From Alphaproteobacteria bacterium (GTDB taxonomy: Bacteria; Pseudomonadota; Alphaproteobacteria; UBA6615), in contig JABDJY010000073.1 in NCBI GenBank assembly GCA_013003285.1, forward strand, positions 1 through 8,464: DNA of 8,464 nt. Direction: 5' to 3'. Every line of letters starts with the position of its first letter. Position 1 is the first letter of the stretch. The position numbers and the translations under genes were made by a program. Under the pieces are notes generated by a model that saw nothing but the letters and a program-made list of their open reading frames with translations, did not search any database and had not been told where the DNA came from. Below, piece by piece: positions 1 to 5,778 of this stretch.

Positions 1-482
1 ACCGCGTGGTCATGGCGTCGACCAAGGTCGGCGATGTGATTCTCGACCCGTTCTTCGGCACCGGCACCACCGGCGCAGTCGCCAAGCAATTGCAACGCGA
101 CTTCATCGGCATCGAACGCGAGCAAGACTATATCGACGTCGCCCAGGAGCGTCTTTCGCGGGTGCGGCCGATCGAGGAAACCTCGCTGCTGGTGACACCC
201 TCGAAGCGCGATCAGCCGCGCATTCCCTTTGGCTGGCTGGTCGAACGCGGCTTGCTGCGCCCCGGCGAAGTTCTCTACGGCCCGCGCCGACGCCACTCCG
301 CCAAGGTAAGCGCCGACGGCACCATCATCTCGTCGGAAAATCGTGGTTCGATCCACAAGATCGGCGCCGCGGTCCAGGGGGCGGAAGCCTGCAACGGTTG
401 GACCTTCTGGCATTTGGATATCGAGGGCACCTTGGTCCCCATCGATGTGCTGCGCCAGAAACTACGCGCCGAGCTGAATTAG
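1..482 (+). CDS. ccrM: CcrM-type adenine-N6 DNA methyltransferase (GANTC), C-terminal part
   Basis: The reading frame is open from base 3, so the 5' end lies outside the window; the internal GTG and ATG codons near the edge are not the start. The visible part begins with the AdoMet-binding motif of a beta-class methyltransferase (DPFFGTGTTGAVAK), followed by FIGIEREQDYIDVAQERL. In this class the catalytic DPPY box comes earlier, here off-window. The last ~100 residues (IPFGWLVERGLL, then GWTFWHLDIEGTLVPIDVLR) match the C-terminal RAMA-type extension that distinguishes CcrM from plain M.HinfI-like enzymes and helps recognise DNA. In Alphaproteobacteria, CcrM methylates the adenine of GANTC after replication, which couples transcription to replication stage. 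Having mutY and a DUF721 gene nearby fits the usual alphaproteobacterial ccrM neighbourhood. Family identity is very likely; GANTC specificity is inferred from family. Confidence 0.93.
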   Translation, partial: RVVMASTKVGDVILDPFFGTGTTGAVAKQLQRDFIGIEREQDYIDVAQERLSRVRPIEETSLLVTPSKRDQPRIPFGWLVERGLLRPGEVLYGPRRRHSAKVSADGTIISSENRGSIHKIGAAVQGAEACNGWTFWHLDIEGTLVPIDVLRQKLRAELN

Positions 483-546
483 ACGTCAGCATCTGGGGCG
501 ACCGGTGAAGTGCTGCTAGAGTCCGTGGGACGAAGGGAGCACCGCC

Positions 547-1365
547 ATGCTGATTGTCGATTCACAAGTCCATCTTTGGAACGCCGGGACACCGAATCCC
601 TGGCACCGCCAAATCCCCGCCTATTCGAAGGACGAACTTCTGATCGAAATGGATGGGGCCGGTGTCGACCGCGCCGTCATCGTCCCACCCATGTGGATGG
701 GCGACACCAACGACTTGGCCCTGGAAGCGGCACAAGCGCATCCTGACCGCTTGGCGGTACTCGGCCGGCTCTCCCTCGATGACCCGGCCAGCCGGACCCG
801 CCTCGACGATTGGAAGAACCAGCCCGGCATGCTGGGGCTACGGTTCACCTTCTCCAAGCCCGAGGAGTTCGAGTGGCTCACCAATGGCAGTTTGGAATGG
901 CTATGGGCCGGCGCGGAACGCGCGGGTATTCCGGTGATGGTGATGATCTCGGGCTATCTGCCGGAGGTCGCCAAGATCGCCGCGAACCATCCCGATTTGC
1001 GCCTATGCGTCGACCATCTCGGGCTGGTGCGCGGCGCCATCGACGACGCCGCCTTCGCCGACCTACCCCTGCTCATATCGCTGGCCGCCTTTTCCAATGT
1101 GGTGGTCAAGGCCACATCGCTGGCCTGTTATTCGACCGAGCCCTATCCCTATCCCGGCCTGCATCCCTATATCCGCCAGGTCTATGACGCCTTCGGGCCG
1201 GCGCGCATGTTCTGGGGATCCGACGTTACCCGGCTGACCTGCACCTACCGCGAATGCGTCACCCTGGTCACGCAAGAGCTAGACTGGCTATCGGACGCCG
1301 ACAAAGTGCAGATCATGGGCGGCGCCATCTGTGACTGGCTGGGCTGGGATATGGCGGCGGAGTAA
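547..1365 (+). CDS. Amidohydrolase-2 family TIM-barrel hydrolase (COG3618-like)
   Basis: This is a 272-residue protein, a normal length for the family. The N-terminus VDSQVHLW carries the D-x-x-x-H-x-W form of the first strand of the amidohydrolase barrel. Later landmarks are NHPDLRLCVDHLG (His149, His157), WGSD with the barrel Asp at 226, and the closing GGAICDWLGWD, which corresponds to the family's usual GGN-A-x-x-L-x-W ending with Ala in place of Asn. Members hydrolyse or decarboxylate small cyclic or aromatic compounds (lactones, dicarboxylates); nothing here fixes the substrate. It lacks a signal peptide and is probably cytosolic. The ATG at 547 is preceded by a GGGAG-type ribosome binding site around 534-539. 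It lies 64 bp after ccrM and converges on mutY; a GAGTC (GANTC) site lies at 519-523, just upstream. Family assignment is solid, specific function unknown. Confidence 0.85.
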   Translation: MLIVDSQVHLWNAGTPNPWHRQIPAYSKDELLIEMDGAGVDRAVIVPPMWMGDTNDLALEAAQAHPDRLAVLGRLSLDDPASRTRLDDWKNQPGMLGLRFTFSKPEEFEWLTNGSLEWLWAGAERAGIPVMVMISGYLPEVAKIAANHPDLRLCVDHLGLVRGAIDDAAFADLPLLISLAAFSNVVVKATSLACYSTEPYPYPGLHPYIRQVYDAFGPARMFWGSDVTRLTCTYRECVTLVTQELDWLSDADKVQIMGGAICDWLGWDMAAE

Positions 1366-1368
1366 GGA

Positions 1369-1389
1369 CCCTCTCCCCGGGGGAGAGGG
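1369..1389. terminator. GC-rich hairpin between convergent genes
   Basis: CCCTCTCCCC (1369-1378) is complementary to GGGGAGAGGG (1380-1389). Since one base cannot form a loop, the real stem is probably 8 bp with a small G/C loop. It fills nearly all of the 27-bp gap between the stop codons of the convergent amidohydrolase (1365) and mutY (1393). On the + strand only a weak T-rich stretch (CTTTAC) follows, so it may be an imperfect bidirectional terminator. Palindromes of this CCCTCTCC/GGAGAGGG type are common between genes in GC-rich proteobacteria, so it could also be a dispersed repeat copy. Confidence 0.5.
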
Positions 1390-1392
1390 GCT

Positions 1393-2436
1393 TTACACAT
1401 GCGCCAGCGCGTGGCGCACGATTTTCTTGGTCAGGGTCGGCAGGGCGTGGTCGCCCAAGGCGTCGGGCATGATCCATATACCCTCGGCCTTGGCATTCTT
1501 TCGCACCCGGGCGGCCAGGACTTTTAGCTCCAGTTGGAAATGGGTGAAGCCGTGGCTCACCTGGCCGGGCAGTTCGCGCCATTGGGCGGTGACCGGCGCT
1601 TGCGCCATATCCGCCGGCGCACGTGCCCCCCAATCACTGGAGGGCACCTCGATCATGCCGCCGAGCAGGCCGCGCTCAGGCCGGCGGCGCAGTAACACCG
1701 CACCGTCGCTGCGCACGGTCCAAAACACCACGCCTTGCCGCAATGGCCGTTCCGCCTTCGGCGCGCGCCGGGGCAACGATTCCGCGATATCTAAACTTTG
1801 CGCCCGGCAATCCCCCTGCCACGGGCACATCAGACATTTCGGCGCACGCGGCGTGCACACTATCGCGCCCAGATCCATCACCGCTTGGGCGTAATCGCCG
1901 GGCCGCGATTGCGGGGTCAGTCCCGCCGCCAGTTGGTGTAAATTAGGTTTGGCTGACGGCAGGCTTTCCTCGACGGCAAACAGGCGCGCCATCACCCGTT
2001 CCACATTACCGTCGACCACGGTTGCCGGACGGTCGAAGGCGATGGCCGCAATCGCCGCCGCCGTATAGGGCCCGATGCCCGGCAAGGCGCGCAAACCGTC
2101 TTCGGTGTCGGGGAATATCCCACCATGTGCGCCCGCCACGGCGATGGCGCATTTATGCAAATTGCGCGCCCGCGCGTAGTAGCCCAGGCCGGCCCAGGCG
2201 TGCAGCACCGCGTCGAGATCGGCGGCCGCCAGATCGGCGACGGTCGGCCAGCGGTCGAGAAACGATTTGAAATACGGCCCGACCGTGACAACGGTGGTTT
2301 GCTGCAGCATCACCTCGCTGAGCCATATCCGATAGGGATCGGGTTTGCGCCTGTGCCCCGGCGGCACGCGCCAGGGCAGACGGCGAGCATGCCGGTCATA
2401 CCAGTCGAGTAAAACTGTTGCGCTGGGCTTGCCCAC
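1393..2436 (-). CDS. mutY: A/G-specific adenine DNA glycosylase MutY
   Basis: MutY removes adenine mispaired with 8-oxoguanine or guanine during base-excision repair. The protein is 347 residues, normal for the family. Visible landmarks are WLSEVMLQQT with catalytic Glu41, the helix-hairpin-helix LPGIGPYTA (118-126), DGNVERV with catalytic Asp142, and the 4Fe-4S cluster cysteines C194-X6-C201-X2-C204-X5-C210 (CTPRAPKCLMCPWQGDC). The C-terminal third (about 230-347) is the NUDIX-like 8-oxoG recognition domain, with HGFTHFQLEL corresponding to the FSH loop. The start is a GTG at 2436-2434. It is chosen because a strong ribosome binding site (GGGAGGAAGG on the minus strand) lies just upstream and because the N-terminus then matches the family. 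It is divergent from the DUF721 gene, as in many Alphaproteobacteria. All key residues are present, so it is probably active. Confidence 0.97.
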   Translation of the reverse strand: MGKPSATVLLDWYDRHARRLPWRVPPGHRRKPDPYRIWLSEVMLQQTTVVTVGPYFKSFLDRWPTVADLAAADLDAVLHAWAGLGYYARARNLHKCAIAVAGAHGGIFPDTEDGLRALPGIGPYTAAAIAAIAFDRPATVVDGNVERVMARLFAVEESLPSAKPNLHQLAAGLTPQSRPGDYAQAVMDLGAIVCTPRAPKCLMCPWQGDCRAQSLDIAESLPRRAPKAERPLRQGVVFWTVRSDGAVLLRRRPERGLLGGMIEVPSSDWGARAPADMAQAPVTAQWRELPGQVSHGFTHFQLELKVLAARVRKNAKAEGIWIMPDALGDHALPTLTKKIVRHALAHV

Positions 2437-2465
2437 GATTTTTCACCTTCCTCCCACCGTCCCGG

Positions 2466-2494
2466 TTGTCGGTAACCAGGCGCGGCCCTAACAT
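2466..2494 (+). promoter_or_regulatory. Candidate sigma70-type promoter for the DUF721 gene
   Basis: In the 93-bp divergent spacer, TTGTCG (2466-2471) and TAACAT (2489-2494) are separated by exactly 17 bp. Each box matches the sigma70 consensus at four of six positions. A transcript would start near 2501, about 29 bases before the DUF721 ATG. On the opposite strand a weaker pair, TTACCG with 17 bp to TATGTT, could serve mutY. Both are pattern-based guesses. Confidence 0.35.
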
Positions 2495-2529
2495 ATGGTC
2501 CCACATCATTTTCGGTAAGACCCATTGCC

Positions 2530-3012
2530 ATGCCGCCGCGCCGTTCCAAAAGCCTGCGTGCCGTCGCCGTCGAAGCCGACCGCATCACCGGCCCGATCCG
2601 CAAGAAACGCGGCCTGGCCGAGGCGGCCCTGATATCCGACTGGCCCGACATCATTGGCGCGGCGCTGGCCGCCGAATGCTTGCCGCTGCGCATCGCGCGC
2701 GGCCCCGACGGTACCGGCGGGACGCTGCATATAAGGGTCAGCGGCGCCCTGGCGCTGGAACTGCAGCATATGCAACCCCAGGTCATTGAACGCATCAACG
2801 GCTATTTTGGCTATCAGGCGATCGCCCGCATTGCGCTGCAGCAAGGTCCGATCAGCGCCCGCAAGCCGGCGAGCCGCCCCGCCACACCGCCTTCCGTCGA
2901 AGATGCCGCCGCGTTGGCCGTGCAACTGGACGGAATCGTCGACGACGATTTGCGTCGCGCCTTGGAGGCCTTGGGGCGTGGTGTTCTGGGGCGAAAACAG
3001 CGGCAGGGTTGA
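2530..3012 (+). CDS. DUF721 / DciA-like protein
   Basis: This is a 160-residue protein. The DUF721 core spans about residues 15-110: an N-terminal basic stretch, the hallmark ISDWPDIIGAALA (Trp38), a strand pair around GTLHIRVSGALALELQHM, then QVIERINGYFGYQAIARIAL. The family includes DciA, which loads or assists the replicative helicase DnaB in bacteria lacking DnaC/DnaI; whether this alphaproteobacterial version does so is inference. The C-terminal 50 residues (about 111-160) start basic and Pro/Ala-rich and then have an acidic patch (GIVDDDLRRALEAL) that may form a helix. Start ATG 2530 has only a weak upstream GGTAAGA; no better in-frame start was seen. It is divergent from mutY. In many relatives a DsbA-like gene and smc follow directly, but here an ftsZ/lemA/DUF2207 block intervenes. 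Confidence 0.85.
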   Translation: MPPRRSKSLRAVAVEADRITGPIRKKRGLAEAALISDWPDIIGAALAAECLPLRIARGPDGTGGTLHIRVSGALALELQHMQPQVIERINGYFGYQAIARIALQQGPISARKPASRPATPPSVEDAAALAVQLDGIVDDDLRRALEALGRGVLGRKQRQG

Positions 3013-3274
3013 AGACCGCCTTTGACGAGCGAAATTTTTTAGTCGCTTAGGCAAGTAATCTTTTTGCGCTGCCAAACCAAAACGTGCATGCTTAGACGTG
3101 GATAAAAGAGGGCCAAGGCCCCGGCCACAGCCGTAATGTTGATTACGGACCGGTTTCGCCAGTGCGGACCTGAGAATTTGGAGAGATCAGGATTTTATGA
3201 CCGTGCGGCCCGCAAGAGGCCGATGAAATCCAACGGCATCGCCGGGGATTAACATGACGGTCGGGGAGAGGGTG
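3013..3274 (+). other. Leader/intergenic region between the DUF721 gene and ftsZ
   Basis: This non-coding stretch of about 260 bp has an AT-rich first part (3020-3065, including runs of T at 3035-3040 and 3061-3065). A weak stem AGCGA/TCGCT (3028-3032 with 3043-3047) has a T-rich loop but no T-run directly after it, so it is only a poor terminator candidate for the DUF721 gene. Further along is a perfect hairpin at 3131-3148, and two very short overlapping open frames at 3197-3252 lie just ahead of ftsZ. I found no convincing -35/-10 pair and no GANTC site in this region. Confidence 0.5.
3131..3148. promoter_or_regulatory. Perfect inverted repeat/hairpin in the ftsZ leader
   Basis: CCGTAAT (3131-3137) and ATTACGG (3142-3148) form a perfect 7-bp stem around the 4-base loop GTTG. 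It lies about 105 bp upstream of the first possible ftsZ start. No T-run follows, so a terminator is unlikely; it could be a protein operator or a structured element of the transcript. A second, weaker repeat, CCTGA/TCAGG (3169-3173 with 3187-3191), lies just downstream. Confidence 0.4.
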
Positions 3275-5029
3275 ATGACAGACCAACCGAACAATAGCGG
3301 TTCGCCGACCAGTCGCGTGCCGGCGCCACGCATATCCGTCATCGGTGTCGGCGGCGCCGGCGGCAATGCGATCAACAATATGATCAGCGCCGATCTGGAA
3401 GGCGTCGAGTTCGTCGTCGCCAATACCGATGCGCAGGCCTTGGATCAATCCTTGTGCGAAACCCAGATTCAGCTTGGCGCCACCCTAACCAACGGTTTGG
3501 GCGCGGGCGCGAACCCCGGGATCGGCCAGGCCGCGGCCGAGGAAGCCAATGGCGCGATCGTCAGCGCGCTGGAAGGCGCCAACATGGTTTTCATCACCGC
3601 TGGCATGGGCGGCGGCACCGGCACCGGCGCCGCGCCGGTCATTGCCCAGGCGGCCCGCAATCTCGGCGTGCTGTCGGTCGGTGTCGTGTCCAAGCCGTTT
3701 GATTTTGAGGGCGCCCACCGCATGCGCCAAGCCGAAGCCGGCATCGCCGAGCTGACCAAATATGTCGATACGCTGATCGTCATTCCGAACCAAAACCTGT
3801 TCCGCATCGCCGACGAGAAAACCACCTTTGCCGACGCCTTCAAACTGGCCGACGAGGTGCTTCATTCGGGCGTGCGCGGGGTGACCGATCTGATGGTGTT
3901 GCCGGGCCTGGTCAATCTCGATTTCGCCGATGTGCGGTCGATCATGGCAGGCATGGGCAAGGCCGTGATGGGCACCGGCGAAGCCGAAGGCGACGACCGG
4001 GCGTTGCAGGCGGCGCAGGCGGCGATCTCCAACCCGCTGCTCGACGATATTTCCATGAAGGGCGCGCGCAGCGTTCTGATCAACATCACCGGCGGTCTCG
4101 ATCTTATGCTGATGGAGGTCGACGAAGCGGCCAACCGTATCCGCGAAGAGGTCGACCCGGACGCCAACATCATCTTCGGGTCCGCCTTCAGCGACACGTT
4201 GGACGGCAAGATCCGCGTCTCGGTAATCGCCACCGGCAACGAGATCGAAAAGGCCGAGCGATTGACGCCAAGATCGACCGGCCCGTTTGTCAGCCAGCAA
4301 CCGGCCGACCCGGAGGCCAGCAACGCCGCGGAAGCGCGAGCGGCCACCGCTGTCGCGCAGGCCGACACGCCGGAAGAGCCCCTCACCCTTCGGTTGGTCA
4401 GCACATTGCCGGCAAGCGACGCCGAACCCGCGCCAAAGCCTGACTCCGGAGTGACGGAAACCGCCGCGCCGTCCTCAGATCCGGTGGTCATCGCAGACCT
4501 CGACGAAGCCCAATTTATCTGGGGCGCGGAACGAGAGGCCGAGCCGGAAGAGATTTCGGACAATGCAGCCGAACAGGAACTCGCTATTCCGCCGGAACCG
4601 GAAGCGCCGCCGCCGTCGCAACTGACCTCGGGCTGGAATTCCAGCCGCCGACAGAAACCAACATTTCACCGGCCCGCCACGCCGGTCAAATCAGAAAGCA
4701 CGCTCGAAGCCGTCGAGAACCTGCGTGCAAACGCAGAAACCACCGAAGCCAAGCCGGAGGTCATGTACTATGTGGTGTGGGAGGTCGATCTCGGTGCGCG
4801 TATCTACAAGGTGCCGGAAGCAAAGCTCGCGACAGTCCGCCAGCAGCCCCATGCGCAACGGCTAAAGCTGTTCGACAATCTGCAGAAAGCCAAGGCCGAG
4901 GCAAACGCCATATTCAAGCGCGTGGCCGATGACCGGTCGGAAAAAGGGCTTCCCCGATCGATTTTGGAACCCACACTGAAAGACCTCATGCGCTGGGACG
5001 AAGATAACGTCCCACCCTATTTTCTCTGA
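3275..5029 (+). CDS. ftsZ: FtsZ cell-division GTPase with a long linker and an extra C-terminal domain
   Basis: FtsZ is the tubulin-like GTPase that polymerises into the division ring. From ATG 3275 the protein is 584 residues, long compared with 383 in E. coli. The core (about residues 19-325) appears intact: RISVIGVGGAGGNA, the tubulin signature GMGGGTGTGAAP (112-118 for GGGTGTG), IPNQNLFRIADEKTTFADAF, and the catalytic T7 loop NLDFADVR (Asn214, Asp216, Asp219). Residues ~330-495 are an acidic, Pro/Ala-rich linker with a hydrophobic island (DLDEAQFIWGAER) and a basic patch (SSRRQKPTFHRP). Residues ~496-584 are a compact unrecognised segment (MYYVVWEV ... KLFDNLQKAKAEANAIF) ending in DEDNVPPYFL, which resembles the FtsZ anchor peptide but stops at Phe-Leu. 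ATG 3275 has GGAG six bases upstream; ATG 3254 is an in-frame alternative with a weaker site. No ftsQ or ftsA is adjacent, so this may be a second FtsZ. Confidence 0.93.
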   Translation: MTDQPNNSGSPTSRVPAPRISVIGVGGAGGNAINNMISADLEGVEFVVANTDAQALDQSLCETQIQLGATLTNGLGAGANPGIGQAAAEEANGAIVSALEGANMVFITAGMGGGTGTGAAPVIAQAARNLGVLSVGVVSKPFDFEGAHRMRQAEAGIAELTKYVDTLIVIPNQNLFRIADEKTTFADAFKLADEVLHSGVRGVTDLMVLPGLVNLDFADVRSIMAGMGKAVMGTGEAEGDDRALQAAQAAISNPLLDDISMKGARSVLINITGGLDLMLMEVDEAANRIREEVDPDANIIFGSAFSDTLDGKIRVSVIATGNEIEKAERLTPRSTGPFVSQQPADPEASNAAEARAATAVAQADTPEEPLTLRLVSTLPASDAEPAPKPDSGVTETAAPSSDPVVIADLDEAQFIWGAEREAEPEEISDNAAEQELAIPPEPEAPPPSQLTSGWNSSRRQKPTFHRPATPVKSESTLEAVENLRANAETTEAKPEVMYYVVWEVDLGARIYKVPEAKLATVRQQPHAQRLKLFDNLQKAKAEANAIFKRVADDRSEKGLPRSILEPTLKDLMRWDEDNVPPYFL

Positions 5030-5089
5030 TCCACTGCCGAACCCGCCGCTCCGTCAAGGCCCCGCTGGTGCGTTAAGCTTAAGGGTGGG

Positions 5090-5116
5090 TTGACAGATAT
5101 GTTAAATATCTATCAA
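5090..5116 (+). promoter_or_regulatory. Candidate lemA promoter overlapping a perfect inverted repeat
   Basis: A consensus -35 box TTGACA (5090-5095) is followed after 15 bp by TATCAA (5111-5116), a short but possible spacing. Between them AGATAT (5095-5100) and ATATCT (5106-5111) form a perfect 6-bp inverted repeat around GTTAA, which is where an operator would lie. The surrounding 5085-5200 is strikingly AT-rich against the GC-rich background, consistent with a promoter region. A second TTGACA at 5167-5172 with TATAAT at 5185-5190 has only 12 bp between the boxes. Confidence 0.4.
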
Positions 5117-5128
5117 GCAGTATTTTAT

Positions 5129-5155
5129 CATAATTCACCTTTAGGGGGAATTATG
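5129..5155. terminator. Hairpin between ftsZ and lemA
   Basis: CATAATTC (5129-5136) and GAATTATG (5148-5155) are perfect 8-bp arms; CC/GG pairs inside the loop (5138-5139 with 5145-5146) could extend the stem past one mismatch. A T-rich stretch (TGCTTTATATTTG) follows, so it may end the ftsZ transcript about 100 bp after its stop. The stem is AT-rich, unusual for an intrinsic terminator, so an operator or 5'-leader structure of lemA is a fair alternative. Confidence 0.4.
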
Positions 5156-5211
5156 GTGCTTTATATTTGACAAAAATGGCCGATTATAATGAGATTGCAG
5201 AGAGGACCCCG

Positions 5212-5778
5212 ATGAGCATTCCATTTATCATACTCGGTATAGTCGTCGTGCTGATCCTCTATGTGATCATGCTCTACAACGGTTTCGTGAAATCGCGCGT
5301 GCGCGTCAATGGCGCGTGGAGCGACATCGAAGTGCAGATGAAGCGGCGCTACAACCTCATTCCCAATCTGGTCGAAACCGTTAAAGGTTATGCCAACCAC
5401 GAAGCCAGCACCCTGGAAAAACTCACCCAGGCACGGGCCGCTGCGGTGTCCAACGAAGGCACGCCGGAAGCCCAGGCGCAGGCGGAGAACCTACTAACCG
5501 GCGCTCTCAAATCGGTCTTCGCCGTCGCCGAGGCCTATCCCGACCTCAAGGCGAATGAGAATTTTCTCAGCCTGCAGAACGACTTGGCCGAGGTCGAGGA
5601 AGAGATCCAGTCGGCGCGCCGTTATTACAATGGCAGCGTACGCGAAATGAATACCAAGGTTGATCAATTCCCAGGCAACATGGTCGCCCGAAGGTTCAAT
5701 TTCACCAAAGCGGAATTCTTTGAACTCGATGCCGATGACGACGACGCGCGGCAACCGGTTGCGGTGAATTTTGACTAG
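5212..5778 (+). CDS. lemA: LemA family membrane-anchored protein
   Basis: This 188-residue protein has the classic LemA layout. It starts with one N-terminal membrane segment (about 4-22, IPFIILGIVVVLILYVIML), leaving a short tail on one side of the membrane. The family block NGAWSDIEVQMKRRYNLIPN follows (33-52), then LVETVKGYANHE. A helical bundle comes next, with ANENFLSLQNDLAEVEEEI (114-132) and ARRYYNGSVREMN. The end, PVAVNFD, matches the family's usual P-x-V-x-F finish after an acidic stretch (DADDDD). The biochemical role of LemA is not established. It is often encoded beside DUF2207 or TPM-domain envelope proteins, as here. ATG 5212 is chosen because GAGAGGA lies about 6 bases upstream; ATG 5176 and TTG 5167 are in frame but have no ribosome binding site. 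It overlaps the DUF2207 gene by 8 bp, so the two are probably co-translated. Confidence 0.92.
   Translation: MSIPFIILGIVVVLILYVIMLYNGFVKSRVRVNGAWSDIEVQMKRRYNLIPNLVETVKGYANHEASTLEKLTQARAAAVSNEGTPEAQAQAENLLTGALKSVFAVAEAYPDLKANENFLSLQNDLAEVEEEIQSARRYYNGSVREMNTKVDQFPGNMVARRFNFTKAEFFELDADDDDARQPVAVNFD

Noticed and set aside
3028..3047. Terminator after the DUF721 gene
   Set aside because: The AGCGA/TCGCT stem is only five pairs plus a wobble and the T-run is in the loop, not after the stem.
3485..4300. 271-codon open frame on the minus strand inside ftsZ
   Set aside because: It lies antisense to the conserved FtsZ core and has no recognisable domain or ribosome site. Long antisense frames are expected in GC-rich coding DNA.
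5073..5082. TTAAGCTTAA 10-bp palindrome downstream of ftsZ
   Set aside because: It is short and AT-rich, with no flanking signal. A chance occurrence is likely.
5167..5190. TTGACA plus TATAAT, both perfect boxes, just before lemA
   Set aside because: Only 12 bp separate the boxes, too few for sigma70 RNA polymerase. They could belong to different promoters, but no matching partner was found at 16-18 bp.
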